Assembly (NCBI RefSeq): GCF_000585375.1 | Contig: NZ_KK073874.1 | Span: forward strand, 1,116,001 to 1,180,000 | Direction: 5' to 3' | DNA: 64,000 nucleotides | Source of the DNA: Cryptosporangium arvum DSM 44712 | GTDB lineage: Bacteria; Actinomycetota; Actinomycetes; Mycobacteriales; Cryptosporangiaceae | Shown here: one piece after another, positions 16,222 to 25,209 of the stretch | Position numbering within the stretch: the first letter of the stretch is position 1 | Layout: every line of letters starts with the position of its first letter | Translations under genes and position numbers: made by a program | Notes under the pieces: model-generated | Database searches by the model: none | What the model saw: the letters and a program-made list of their open reading frames with translations, nothing else | Told to the model about the DNA's origin: nothing

Positions 16222-17390
16222 GACGGCTGTCCTTCGGAATGTGGTTTCGGGGTCAGTACGGCCGCGGTGAGCGCGTCGAGCGCGTCGGCGTGCACGACCA
16301 GGCCGTGGTCGTCGGTGGGCGGCGGACCGTAGAGGTGCTGACCGACCGCCGCGGCCGGCCACCCGGACCGTTCGGCGATCGCCTCGCAGATCTCGCGGGG
16401 ATCGGAGTGCGCGTTGACGCCGAGCACCGGCCGCAGGCGGGCCAGCGCGGCACCCCGGAGCGCCTCCGCGGCCTCCGGGCGGGCCCGGGCGCGCCGGTAG
16501 AGGCGGGCGCGGCCTTCCACGGTCTCGGTGGAGCGCACGATGACCGGCAGCGGCTCGGCCACCGGGGCGCTCAGCCGACGCCCCCGCCAGAACGCGGCCA
16601 GCAGCCCGGCGGCGGCCAGCATCCAGAGCGCCGTGGGGATCCAGCGGGGAAGCAGGTCGGAGAGCGACCGGGCCTCCGCCTTCGCGATCGGCTCCGGCGA
16701 GACGCGCTGCAGCCAGATCACGTCGGCGTGAGCGTTGAGCAGGCCGAGCGAGAGCGCCGCGTTGCCGTGCTCGGCGAGCACCTTGTTGGTGAACGGATCG
16801 CCGGAGCCCAGGAACACCAGCTCGGCTCGGGCCGGCCGGTCGAGCACGGCCAGGTGGCCGTCGTAGCAGCGGGTAAGGCCCTCGCCGGTGTAGGAGTACC
16901 CGCCGATATCGGCGCTCCCGGCCGAGGTGGCCTCGGGCAGCGAGCAGTCGGGCTCACGGGTCTCGGTGACGCCCGCGCTGTCGATCCGGACGTCGAGCTC
17001 CAGATCGTCCAGGGCGAACGGGTCGGCCTGGACGAAGACGACCCGGACCGTGTCGGGCAGTTCGGCCAGCCGACGCAGGCTCGCCCCGCCGAGGTTGTAG
17101 GGGAACGGCACGACGACCGTGACGTTGCCGGCGGCGGCGCGCTTCATCGCGTCGTCGGTGGTGGTCAGCTCGGTGACCGGACGATCGTCGTCGCCGAGCA
17201 GCACGGACAGCGCGCGGGTGCCGCCGGGGTTCGCGGCGTCCGGGTCGAGCGCCGCGCGCTCACTCGACGACTGGGTGCTCACCAGCAACCACACCGCGAG
17301 CGTGACGAGCGCGAGGAGCACCACGGTGAGGATGACGCGGAAGCGCCACGGCGACCGGGCGCCGGTGACCGGCGCGGCGGTGGGGATCAC
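16218..17390 (-). CDS. DUF4350 membrane protein
   Basis: A 390-residue protein with one N-terminal transmembrane helix (VILTVVLLALVTLAVWLLVS), a periplasmic-type domain with an early Asn-Pro-Gly-Gly-Thr-Arg-Ala-Leu motif typical of DUF4350 and a second hydrophobic helix near residue 260 (TALWMLAAAGLLAAFW), after which the tail is helical and basic. The N-terminal domain contains VTVVVPFPYN and a GxGDPFTNKVLAEHGNAALS segment, which resembles the glutamine amidotransferase-like fold of this family. It overlaps both neighbours by four bases. Confidence 0.82.
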   Translation of the reverse strand: MIPTAAPVTGARSPWRFRVILTVVLLALVTLAVWLLVSTQSSSERAALDPDAANPGGTRALSVLLGDDDRPVTELTTTDDAMKRAAAGNVTVVVPFPYNLGGASLRRLAELPDTVRVVFVQADPFALDDLELDVRIDSAGVTETREPDCSLPEATSAGSADIGGYSYTGEGLTRCYDGHLAVLDRPARAELVFLGSGDPFTNKVLAEHGNAALSLGLLNAHADVIWLQRVSPEPIAKAEARSLSDLLPRWIPTALWMLAAAGLLAAFWRGRRLSAPVAEPLPVIVRSTETVEGRARLYRRARARPEAAEALRGAALARLRPVLGVNAHSDPREICEAIAERSGWPAAAVGQHLYGPPPTDDHGLVVHADALDALTAAVLTPKPHSEGQPS

Positions 17391-18106
17391 CGGTCCTCCC
17401 CGGCCGAGGTGCCCGGGGCCGAGGTGCCCGGGGCCGACGTTCCGGGTGCCGACGTTCCGGGGGCCACCCAGGAACCGGCGCCGACGAGTTCGCCCTCGCT
17501 CGGCCGGGCCGCGGCGACGCGGGTGGCGATCCCACGCATCCGCTGGTCGTGCTCGGCGGTCGCGGTGCGCTCGCCGTACCAGATCTCGGCGAACAGCTCG
17601 GCGGCCTCGGTCAGGTCGGCGGAGGCGCCCGGCAGCACCCGCCCGGCCTCGACCGCGAGCTCGTGCGCGGTGCGCCCGGGACGGTTGTCGACCAGGTCGC
17701 GGGCGACGAGACCGGCCACGACGCCGCGGAGACGTTCCCGGACCGCCTCGGCCCAGCGCCCCTCGGCCGCGTACGCGTCGGCGCGGGTCTCGTGCTCGGT
17801 GGCGCTGCGGGTGGGCGTCACCGGGTCGGTCTTGCGCCGCACCGACGCGTTCCGGCCGGGCAGGCCGAACCGCCAGATCAAACCGGCCACCACCACGACG
17901 ACCAGCAGTACGAAGATCAGCAGCCCGATCTTGCCGCCGGGGCCGCTGGCCTGGGCGCGGTCGAGCAGGTGGTCGATCGTGTCCAGGATCCAGTCGATCA
18001 CGCGCTGCAGCAGCGACGGCTTCTCGTCCTGGTAGATCTGTTTGGACAGCTCTTTCGCGGCCTCCTCGGCCGCGGGCTGCCGGGGAACGGGTTCGAGCGG
18101 CGTCAT
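17387..18106 (-). CDS. DUF4129 membrane protein with APGTS repeats
   Basis: A 239-residue protein. A helical head (residues 1-60), one transmembrane helix (IGLLIFVLLVVVVVAGLIW) and a DUF4129 domain with HETRADAYAAEGRWAEAVRERLR and LTEAAELFAEIWYGER follow one another. The tail holds four APGTS repeats coded by a 15-bp tandem repeat. The ATG at 18106 overlaps the stop of the upstream gene (ATGA) and has GGAGGGG before it; the frame continues open to 18148 but without a better start. DUF4129, DUF4350, MoxR and DUF58 form a known actinobacterial set. Confidence 0.82.
   Translation of the reverse strand: MTPLEPVPRQPAAEEAAKELSKQIYQDEKPSLLQRVIDWILDTIDHLLDRAQASGPGGKIGLLIFVLLVVVVVAGLIWRFGLPGRNASVRRKTDPVTPTRSATEHETRADAYAAEGRWAEAVRERLRGVVAGLVARDLVDNRPGRTAHELAVEAGRVLPGASADLTEAAELFAEIWYGERTATAEHDQRMRGIATRVAAARPSEGELVGAGSWVAPGTSAPGTSAPGTSAPGTSAGEDR
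17406..17465. repeat. 15-bp in-frame tandem repeat, four units
   Basis: Two identical units (GAGGTGCCCGGGGCC) are followed by two variant units (GACGTTCCGGGTGCC and GACGTTCCGGGGGCC). On the reverse strand they encode Ala-Pro-Gly-Thr-Ser four times in the C-terminal tail of the DUF4129 protein. Confidence 0.9.
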
Positions 18107-19050
18107 CGGCCCCCCTCCGCGCGGGAGCGCCGGCCGGCCAGACCCCACTCGACGTCGAGCGCCTCGCCGCGCATGCGGCCGTCGAGGTAGAGCAGCGTGT
18201 CGATGCCCGAGCGGAACGCCCAGACGACGATCAGCGGCAGGTAGTACGCGAACGCCACCGCGACCGTGAGCAGGAGCAGCGCCCCGTGGTCACCGTTCAC
18301 CAGCGGGTCCCCACCGACGGCGAGCTGCACCAAGGTCGTGGCGATGATCGTCAGCGGAAGCATCATGATGAACCAGAGGAAGCCGCCGACCGCGCCGGCG
18401 AGCAGCCGGATGCCGAGTTGCCGGAACAGCCCGGCCGCGGTGCCGCTACCCACCTGCATGCTGCGCTTGAGCGCGCTGCCGATCGTGCCGCCCTCGAAGA
18501 CCAGAGCCAGCACCGAGAGCCGCATCAGCCCGCCGAAGAGCGGAACGAAGTACCCGACGATCGGGATCGCGGCGATGACCACGTTCAGCCCGGTGAGCGT
18601 CAGGCCGAGCAGGAGCAGTTTTCCGAACAGCGGACGCAGGCGGGCCCAGCAGACCGGCAGCGAGGTGGGGGCGCCTGCCGCCTCCTGGATCACGGCCACC
18701 GCGGCGGCCGCGCTGGTGATCACCGCCGCGACCGTGGAACCGAGCGCCGCGACGACCGAGGCGGCGGTGAGCGTGAGCAGGAACAGCAGGATGTCGGCGT
18801 CGAGCGAGGACGACTGGCGGCTCAGCAGGCCGGTGATCGCCCACCACAGCGGAACGGTGATCAGCAGCTGGACGACGACGGTGAGACCGGCGGTGCCGAG
18901 CGTCGGCCCGGGGTGGCGGCGCAGCAGGTCCATGCCGCCGTCGAGGATCTCGCCGACAGCGAGCGGGCGGAGCGGGACGGGACCGGAACCCGGACCGGCC
19001 GACAACGAGGGCAGCCCGACCGGTGGAGCCGGTGCGGTCACCGTGCTCAC
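18103..19050 (-). CDS. GDPD-membrane-domain-like integral membrane protein
   Basis: A 315-residue protein, first of the leftward operon. A Pro-rich head (about 25 residues) leads to PLAVGEILDGGMDLLRRHPGPTLG, the standard opening of the glycerophosphodiester phosphodiesterase membrane domain (GEILDxA/G), followed by about six transmembrane helices. No phosphodiesterase domain is present, so this is only the membrane part. Five genes from here to 13928 are joined by one- to four-base overlaps, which implies one transcript. The start GTG at 19050 faces the mtrA promoter region. Confidence 0.8.
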   Translation of the reverse strand: MSTVTAPAPPVGLPSLSAGPGSGPVPLRPLAVGEILDGGMDLLRRHPGPTLGTAGLTVVVQLLITVPLWWAITGLLSRQSSSLDADILLFLLTLTAASVVAALGSTVAAVITSAAAAVAVIQEAAGAPTSLPVCWARLRPLFGKLLLLGLTLTGLNVVIAAIPIVGYFVPLFGGLMRLSVLALVFEGGTIGSALKRSMQVGSGTAAGLFRQLGIRLLAGAVGGFLWFIMMLPLTIIATTLVQLAVGGDPLVNGDHGALLLLTVAVAFAYYLPLIVVWAFRSGIDTLLYLDGRMRGEALDVEWGLAGRRSRAEGGR

Positions 19051-19165
19051 CTGCGAATCGCCCCCTCTCGGATTACATTCCGCGACATCGTGTCATGCCG
19101 GTGCGACAGCGATTCGGCGCGTCCGTATGGCGGCTCAGCGGCAACTCCTCGACGAGAGTGCCACG

Positions 19166-19864
19166 ATGTGGGGCATGAGAGCGCGTGTGCTGGTGGTCGA
19201 CGACGATCCTGCCCTGGCCGAGATGCTCGGAATCGTGCTACGAGGTGAGGGTTTCGCACCATCGTTCGTTGCGGACGGTGAGGCTGCCCTCACGGTGTTC
19301 CGGGAGACCCGCCCCGATCTCGTCCTGCTCGACCTCATGCTTCCGGGCATGAGCGGGCTGGACGTGTGCCGGGCGGTGCGGGCGGAGTCAGGCGTGCCGA
19401 TCGTGATGCTGACGGCCAAGAGCGACACCGTCGACGTGGTGTTGGGACTGGAGTCCGGGGCGGACGACTACGTCGTCAAGCCGTTCAAACCGAAGGAACT
19501 GGTGGCCCGGGTACGGGCCCGGCTGCGGCGGGGGGACGAGGCGCCCCCCGAGACGCTGACGATCGGCCCGCCGCAGTCCCAGGTGCAGATCGACGTGCCG
19601 GGCCACTCGGTGACCAGGGACGGCAGCCCGATCGCGCTCACCCCGCTGGAGTTCGACCTGCTGGTGGCGCTGGCCCGCAAGCCGCGCCAGGTGTTCACCC
19701 GTGAGGTGCTGCTCGAGCAGGTCTGGGGTTACCGGCACGCGGCCGACACGCGGCTGGTCAACGTCCACGTCCAGCGGTTGCGGGCGAAGGTCGAGCGGGA
19801 TCCGGAGCACCCCGAGGTGGTGCTCACCGTGCGCGGAGTCGGCTACAAAGCGGGCACCGGGTGA
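19166..19864 (+). CDS. mtrA: Response regulator MtrA
   Basis: A 232-residue OmpR-family regulator, close to mycobacterial MtrA along the whole length. The receiver domain has the acidic pair DDD (11-13 region), phosphoacceptor Asp56 in LLDLMLPG and Lys in VVKPFKPKELVARVRARLRR. The DNA-binding domain contains LTPLEFDLLVALARKPRQVF and QVWGYRHAADTRLVNVHVQRLR, with the end VLTVRGVGYKAG. Two in-frame ATGs (19166 and 19175) are possible starts; I use the first. MtrA controls cell division, envelope and antibiotic genes in actinobacteria. mtrB follows with a four-base overlap. Confidence 0.93.
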   Translation: MWGMRARVLVVDDDPALAEMLGIVLRGEGFAPSFVADGEAALTVFRETRPDLVLLDLMLPGMSGLDVCRAVRAESGVPIVMLTAKSDTVDVVLGLESGADDYVVKPFKPKELVARVRARLRRGDEAPPETLTIGPPQSQVQIDVPGHSVTRDGSPIALTPLEFDLLVALARKPRQVFTREVLLEQVWGYRHAADTRLVNVHVQRLRAKVERDPEHPEVVLTVRGVGYKAGTG

Positions 19865-21603
19865 GGCGAAGGGCTCGACCGGACGCGCCCGACGGGCGCG
19901 TCCGACTTGTTTACCAGCGGTTCCGGCGGGCCGCCGGGTGGCTCTCCGCGCGAGGGCTCGCCCGCTGGCGGCGGTCGCTGCAGCTGCGCGTGGTCACCAG
20001 CACGTTGCTGGCGTCCAGCGTCATGACCGTGGCGCTGGGGTTGTTCGTCGTGCACCGGGTCACCGACGGGCTCGTGGTCGCCGAGAAGGAGCAGGCGCTG
20101 GAGCAGCTGGCCAGCGGCGTGACCTACCTGGGCGACGAGCTGTCGAGCATCAAGGGCCAGGACGACCCCGAGCTCGACAGCGTGCTGCGCCAGGCGGCGC
20201 GCAACCTGTCCGACCGGGGCTCGCGCGCCACCGATTTCGCGGTGGCCGTGCTGCCGACCGGCAACCGCAGGCTCTCGCCGAAGTACGTTCCCCGGTACTC
20301 CCCGGACGACGTCCGGCCGCCGGCGCAGCTGACCAGGCTCATCGCGACCGGCGAGCAGCGCGGCTACCAGTTCACCCGGACGTCGCTCGACGACCGCCCG
20401 GCCCGCGCGTTCCTCGTGGTCGGCGCGCCGGTCGACACCCAGGCCGGGCGCTTCGACCTGTACTACTTCGTGCCGCTCGACGACCAGGTGGCCACGGTCG
20501 GCCTGGTGCAGAACTCGCTGACCGCGATCGGCGCGCTGCTGTTGCTGCTGCTCGCGGCCATCGCGGGCATCGTCGCCCGCCAGGTGGTGACGCCGGTGCG
20601 GGTCGCCGCCCGCACCGCCGAGCGGCTCTCCGCCGGGTTGCTCGAGGAACGGATGGTGGTGCGCGGCGAGGACGAGCTGGCGCGGCTCGCGCACTCGTTC
20701 AACCAGATGGCGGCGAACCTGCAGCGTCAGATCGTCCAGCTGGAGAACCTGTCCCGGCTGCAACAGCGCTTCACCTCCGACGTGTCGCACGAGCTCCGGA
20801 CGCCGCTGACCACGGTCCGGATGGCCGCCGACGTCATCCACGCCGCCTCCGACACGTTCCCGCCCGCGCTGGCCCGCTCCACCGAGCTGCTCTCCAATGA
20901 GGTCGACCGCTTCGAATCGCTGCTCAACGACCTGCTCGAGATCAGCCGCTACGACGCCGGTGCGGCGGTGCTCGAACCGGAGGACACCGACGTCCGCACG
21001 ATCGTGACCAGGACCGCGGACGGGCTCGCCCAGCTGGCCGAGCGCACCGGCTCGGAGCTCAAGGTCGTGCTGCCCGACGAGCCGGTGGTCGCCGAGGTCG
21101 ACCCGCGCCGCGTCGAGCGGATCCTGCGCAACCTGGTCGGTAACGCGATCGAGCACGGCGAGGGCCGGCCGGTCCGGATCACGTTGGCCAGCGATGCGGA
21201 CGCCCTCGCGATCACGGTGCGCGACTACGGCGTCGGGCTGCGGCCGGGGGAGGCGCAGGCGGTGTTCGACCGGTTCTGGCGCGCCGACCCGTCGCGGGCC
21301 CGGCAGACCGGCGGCACCGGGCTGGGCCTGTCGATCAGCCGTGAGGACGCCCGGCTGCACGACGGCTGGCTGCAGGTGTGGGGCTGGCCGGCGCTCGGGG
21401 CCCAGTTCCGCCTCACGTTGCCGCTGCGGCGTGGTGAGCGGCTCTCGGCGGCCCCCCTGCCGCTGGCGCCGGCCGACGCCGGGTCGCGCTATCCGCGGGC
21501 GATCGAGGCTTCTCCGCGGGCGCTTCCGCCCGTGCCGACCCACCCGGCGCTGACGCCGGGCCCGGCCGACGCCGCCGGGACGGAGGGAGAGCAGCATGGC
21601 TAG
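19861..21603 (+). CDS. mtrB: Sensor histidine kinase MtrB
   Basis: A 580-residue kinase. One transmembrane helix near residues 45-65, an extracytoplasmic sensor region to about 215, a second helix (AIGALLLLLLAAIAGIVA), a HAMP domain, the dimer/phospho-transfer helix DVSHELRTPLTTVRM (His310) and an ATPase domain with the N-box NLVGNAIEHGEG, then GTGLGLSI. The GTG start is inside the mtrA stop. The last 60 residues are Pro/Ala-rich. It phosphorylates MtrA; LpqB, encoded next, is known to modulate the pair in mycobacteria. Confidence 0.93.
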   Translation: MRRRARPDAPDGRVRLVYQRFRRAAGWLSARGLARWRRSLQLRVVTSTLLASSVMTVALGLFVVHRVTDGLVVAEKEQALEQLASGVTYLGDELSSIKGQDDPELDSVLRQAARNLSDRGSRATDFAVAVLPTGNRRLSPKYVPRYSPDDVRPPAQLTRLIATGEQRGYQFTRTSLDDRPARAFLVVGAPVDTQAGRFDLYYFVPLDDQVATVGLVQNSLTAIGALLLLLLAAIAGIVARQVVTPVRVAARTAERLSAGLLEERMVVRGEDELARLAHSFNQMAANLQRQIVQLENLSRLQQRFTSDVSHELRTPLTTVRMAADVIHAASDTFPPALARSTELLSNEVDRFESLLNDLLEISRYDAGAAVLEPEDTDVRTIVTRTADGLAQLAERTGSELKVVLPDEPVVAEVDPRRVERILRNLVGNAIEHGEGRPVRITLASDADALAITVRDYGVGLRPGEAQAVFDRFWRADPSRARQTGGTGLGLSISREDARLHDGWLQVWGWPALGAQFRLTLPLRRGERLSAAPLPLAPADAGSRYPRAIEASPRALPPVPTHPALTPGPADAAGTEGEQHG

Positions 21604-23359
21604 GAAGCGGCTGGTGGCCACCGCGCTGGTGGCGATCGCGCTCAGCTCGTGCGCGCGGGTGCCCGACAGCGGCCCGGCCGTTCCGGTGGCGATCCCCGGC
21701 GCGTCGCAGAGCACCGACTCGACGATCACCAGCGTCAACGCGCAGCTGCCCGGCCCCGGTCCCGATTCCGACGAGTCGGTGCAGGCGTACGTCAACGCGC
21801 TGGCCGTCACCCGCAACCCGGGCCCGCTGGGCGACCGCTACCTGGCCACGCCCGCGATCCGCAACGCGTTCAGCCAGAACCCGTCGATGGTCGTCGTCCG
21901 CGGCGGCATCGAGAAGTCGGTCCAGGAGGCGACGCGGGACGAGGCCACCGCGACGTTCTCGGCCAACCTGATCGGCACGGTCGACAGCGACGGCGTGTTC
22001 GAGGAGGCGGAGAACCCGAAGTGGCAGGTCCAGGTCCGGCTGACCCGGATCAGGGGCATCTGGCTGTTCGCCGAACCACCCCCGCTGATCGTCCCGGAGA
22101 ACAAGTTCACCGAGTCGTTCAGCCAGGAGACCGTGTACTTCTCCGCGCGGCCCAGCACGATCACCGGACCGACGCCCCGGCTGGTGGTCCCGGAACGCCG
22201 CTGGCTCAACGAGGACATCGGTGACCAGATCACTCAGATCGTCGACTTCGTGCTCGCTGGCCCGTCCGAGGCGCTGAGCCAGGTCACCGAGAACCCGCTG
22301 CCGAACATCAAGCGGACGAGCCGGGTCGCGGTGCAGGACGGCGACCTCGTCATCGAGCTCGAGCCCCAGGCCGAGGCGATGAGCCGGGACGCGCTCGACG
22401 CGTTCGTCGCCGAGGTCGGGTGGTCGCTCAACGGGAAGTTCTCCGGCGCGGTGCGGCTCAACGTCGGCGGGCGCGCGCTCGACGTCCAGGGTTTCGACGC
22501 CCGTCAGGACCTCGGGTCGTGGCGGCGTTACAACCCGGCGATCGTGCAGCGCAACCTGCCCACCTTCCAGGTGCAGAAAGGCACCGTGAAGGTCCTCAAC
22601 GACCCCAGCGCGCGCGACGTCCACCGCCCGTACCGGCTCGGTACCCCGGTGCTGTCGAGGAGCGTGCGGGTGGCCGCGATCTCGGTCGACCTGGTCCGGT
22701 TCGCCGTGGTGCGCGACGAGGCGTCCGGGCAGCGGCTCTGGGTCGGCGACGCGTCGGGCACGCTGCAGCCCACCCTGCGCGCGCCCCAGATCGGCCGGCC
22801 GAGCTGGGGTGGGAATCGCGCGACGGTGCTGGTGCCGGTCGGCGGCCGGCTCTTCGAGGTCGGCGTCGGGAACGCCGGCCAGCCGTCTGAGGTCCAGGTC
22901 GTCGGGCCCGGCGGGCGGCGGCTGCGCGACATCACGTCGGTCCGCCTCTCGATCGACGGCGTCCGGGCGCTGATCGTGGCCGGTACCGGCGTGTACGTCG
23001 GGACGCTCACCGGGGCGACGGGCCGGGCACCGGTGCTCAGCGTCCGGCCGATGACCGTGCCCGGCGTCCCGCTCGACGTGTCCTGGCTCGGACCGCTCGA
23101 CGCGGCCGTGGCGGTGGCGTTGCCGGACCAGCAGAACCGGGTCGCGCTGGTGCGGGCCCCGGTCGACGGGTCGCTGCCCGAGGTGCACGGCGCCATCCCG
23201 AACACCGGAGGACCGGTGCGGGTGAGCGCGGACCCGACCGAGAACCCGGAGTCGCTGGTACTGCTCGAGGTGAGCGGGAAGCGGTACGTGTTGCCGGCGC
23301 GGGGCGGGACGAGCGACATCGCACCCGCGGTGGCCACGGCGCCGTTCTACCCGGGCTGA
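21596..23359 (+). CDS. lpqB: Lipoprotein LpqB
   Basis: A 587-residue lipoprotein. The signal ends in LSSC (lipid Cys19), followed by ARVPDSGPA, the usual start of the mature protein. A central GerMN-like domain and a C-terminal beta-propeller-like domain follow. The start overlaps mtrB by eight bases. LpqB is membrane-tethered outside the cell and interacts with the MtrB sensor domain in mycobacteria, as the three-gene order here would predict. Confidence 0.92.
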   Translation: MARKRLVATALVAIALSSCARVPDSGPAVPVAIPGASQSTDSTITSVNAQLPGPGPDSDESVQAYVNALAVTRNPGPLGDRYLATPAIRNAFSQNPSMVVVRGGIEKSVQEATRDEATATFSANLIGTVDSDGVFEEAENPKWQVQVRLTRIRGIWLFAEPPPLIVPENKFTESFSQETVYFSARPSTITGPTPRLVVPERRWLNEDIGDQITQIVDFVLAGPSEALSQVTENPLPNIKRTSRVAVQDGDLVIELEPQAEAMSRDALDAFVAEVGWSLNGKFSGAVRLNVGGRALDVQGFDARQDLGSWRRYNPAIVQRNLPTFQVQKGTVKVLNDPSARDVHRPYRLGTPVLSRSVRVAAISVDLVRFAVVRDEASGQRLWVGDASGTLQPTLRAPQIGRPSWGGNRATVLVPVGGRLFEVGVGNAGQPSEVQVVGPGGRRLRDITSVRLSIDGVRALIVAGTGVYVGTLTGATGRAPVLSVRPMTVPGVPLDVSWLGPLDAAVAVALPDQQNRVALVRAPVDGSLPEVHGAIPNTGGPVRVSADPTENPESLVLLEVSGKRYVLPARGGTSDIAPAVATAPFYPG

Positions 23360-23424
23360 GCGGGCCGTCCACAGATCCTCGTGGGGGTCTGGCCCGGTGC
23401 GGCCGCGGGCGGCACGGTGGGGGC

Positions 23425-24156
23425 GTGCTGAGGATGCTTGCCGACCTGGTGCTGCCCGTGCCGTGCGTCGCCTGTGGCGCTGCCGACGGGCCGCTCTGCG
23501 CGGTGTGTACACCGCACGCACTGCATACCGCGCCGTTCCCGGTGGCGGCCGGGGCGCGCCCCGGCGGGGGTGTCCCGGCCGCGTGCGTCGCTGCCGGGGC
23601 CTACCGGGGCGCGCTGCGATCAGCGTTGATCGCGTACAAGGAACGCGGCGCCCGCGCGCTCGCCCGGCCGCTCGGGGTCCGGCTCGCGACCGCTGTCGAA
23701 CCGGTGGCGGAGGGCCGCGGGCGGTTACTGTGCGTACCGATTCCGTCCTCGGCGGCCGCGATCCGGGCGCGCGGAGGTGATCACGTCGTCCGGTTGGCCC
23801 GATTCGCTGTCGCTACGCTGCGTCAGCGGGGCTTCGGAGCGGAGGTTGCCCGGTTGCTCACGATGCGTCGCGTCCCCACGGATTCGGTCGGGCTCGGCGC
23901 GGCGGCGCGCCGGGCGAACGTCGCCGGTGCGTTCGTGGCGGCGCCCGGCCGGGTCGGAGCGTTGCGCGCGCCAACCGGTTCGCTCCGCGGTCGTACCACG
24001 ATCGTGCTGGTCGACGACATCGTGACGACCGGGGCGACGCTCGCCGAAGGCTACCGGGCGGTAGCCGGCATCGGCCTTCCGGTCGCCGGTGCCGCCGTTG
24101 TCGCCGCGACCCCGCCGCGGGGCGCTACCGTGTACATGGTTCGTGACCCGAAGTAG
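23425..24156 (+). CDS. ComF-family phosphoribosyltransferase-like protein
   Basis: A 243-residue protein. The N terminus has a zinc-type cysteine set (CVACG and LCAVC), and the C-terminal half is a type I phosphoribosyltransferase fold with the PRPP loop TIVLVDDIVTTGATL and an earlier basic segment LIAYKERGARALARPL. In other bacteria ComF aids DNA uptake, while many actinobacterial members lie beside lpqB as here. The GTG at 23425 is used; an ATG three codons later is possible. Confidence 0.87.
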   Translation: MLRMLADLVLPVPCVACGAADGPLCAVCTPHALHTAPFPVAAGARPGGGVPAACVAAGAYRGALRSALIAYKERGARALARPLGVRLATAVEPVAEGRGRLLCVPIPSSAAAIRARGGDHVVRLARFAVATLRQRGFGAEVARLLTMRRVPTDSVGLGAAARRANVAGAFVAAPGRVGALRAPTGSLRGRTTIVLVDDIVTTGATLAEGYRAVAGIGLPVAGAAVVAATPPRGATVYMVRDPK

Positions 24157-24516
24157 TGAACTGGTTGCGGTGTGGGTGCAGTGCGCACGAACAGCGTGTC
24201 GCCACGCGCGGTGTCTGTTTCCATTCTGAGGATGCTGGATAAGCCGGTCACCAGGCACGACAGAGTCTGCTTCTCACAAAACGGATGTTTTGCTCGGAGT
24301 GGAGGGGTGACTACTCCTACTCCGAAGAGTTAGTTTCAGGTTCCACAGCAGTTCTCGCCCTGAGCAGATGGATGTCATCGAGGGGAGGTTGCCGCTTACC
24401 GGTCCCTCCCGCCCTGTGCGAAGCGCCAGGAGCACATCAGGGAACCGGTACCTCGCAAAGAAACAGCCGCCCACCGTCGGGCGGGCTGACAAGTTCGCGG
24501 AAGCGTGGAGGTACGT
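24157..24516. other. 360-base leader/intergenic region upstream of hpf
   Basis: No coding region is convincing here. The sequence is less GC-rich than its surroundings, with stretches such as TCACAAAACGGATGTTTTGC. Around 24295-24330 GGAGTGGAGG faces CTACTCCTACTCC, an imperfect inverted repeat of about nine pairs. The region is long enough to hold the promoter and a 5-prime leader of the hibernation factor gene. I cannot fix a promoter by eye. Confidence 0.4.
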
Positions 24517-25158
24517 GTGGACATCGTCGTCAAGGGTCGTAACGTCGAGGTGCCCGACCACTACCGGCAGCACGTCAGTGAGAAACTCACTCGCGTTGAG
24601 CGCTACGACCAGAAGCTCATTCGAATCGACGTCGAACTGTTCCACGAACCGAACCGTCGGCAGGCGCAGACCTGCCAGCGGGTCGAGATCACGGTCAAGA
24701 CGCGGGGCCCGGTAATTCGCAGCGAAGCCTGTGCGGCGGACTTCTACTCCGCATTGGACCTCGCGATGACGAAGCTGGAGAACCGCCTCCGGCGCGCGGC
24801 TGACCGCCGCCGCGTCCACCACGGTCGTCGCACTCCCGTCTCCGTCGCCACGGCGATGGCGGATGCGACCTCGGACATCCCGGCGCCGATGTGGGCGCCA
24901 CAGAACGGCTCGGAACCGCACGAGGACCACGCGGCTCACGGGTCGGTCGCCGTGCTCGAGGACTTCGAGGACGGCCCCTGCCGGATCGTTCGCACGAAGG
25001 AACACCCGAACGAGCCGATGACCGTGGACGACGCCCTGTTCGAGATGGAACTCGTCGGGCACGACTTCTACCTCTTCAACGACAAGGACACCGGCCGCCC
25101 GAGCGTCGTGTACCGCCGCAAAGGCTACGACTACGGCGTCATGTGCCTGGGCCTCTAG
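24517..25158 (+). CDS. hpf: Long-form ribosome hibernation promoting factor
   Basis: A 213-residue long HPF. The N-terminal S30AE domain begins VDIVVKGRNVEVPDHYRQHV and carries the basic segment ENRLRRAADRRR that contacts rRNA. A variable linker follows, and the C-terminal dimerisation domain has PMTVDDALFEMELVGHDFYL and VVYRRKGYDYGVM. Long HPF links two 70S ribosomes into 100S dimers in stationary phase or stress. The GTG at 24517 is chosen because GGAGG ends five bases upstream; an earlier GTG at 24505 is in frame. Confidence 0.92.
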   Translation: MDIVVKGRNVEVPDHYRQHVSEKLTRVERYDQKLIRIDVELFHEPNRRQAQTCQRVEITVKTRGPVIRSEACAADFYSALDLAMTKLENRLRRAADRRRVHHGRRTPVSVATAMADATSDIPAPMWAPQNGSEPHEDHAAHGSVAVLEDFEDGPCRIVRTKEHPNEPMTVDDALFEMELVGHDFYLFNDKDTGRPSVVYRRKGYDYGVMCLGL

Positions 25159-25176
25159 CCCGCTCGTCGCCTGATC

Positions 25177-25209
25177 CGCGGACGCCCGGCGACCTGCCGG
25201 GCGTCCGCG
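25177..25209. terminator. Bidirectional terminator hairpin between hpf and a GNAT gene
   Basis: CGCGGACGCCCGGC (25177-25190) pairs perfectly with GCCGGGCGTCCGCG (25196-25209) around GACCT. It lies between the stops of two convergent genes, touching the GNAT stop codon at 25210. A 14-bp GC stem with a five-base loop is a strong intrinsic-type terminator for both directions. Confidence 0.85.
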
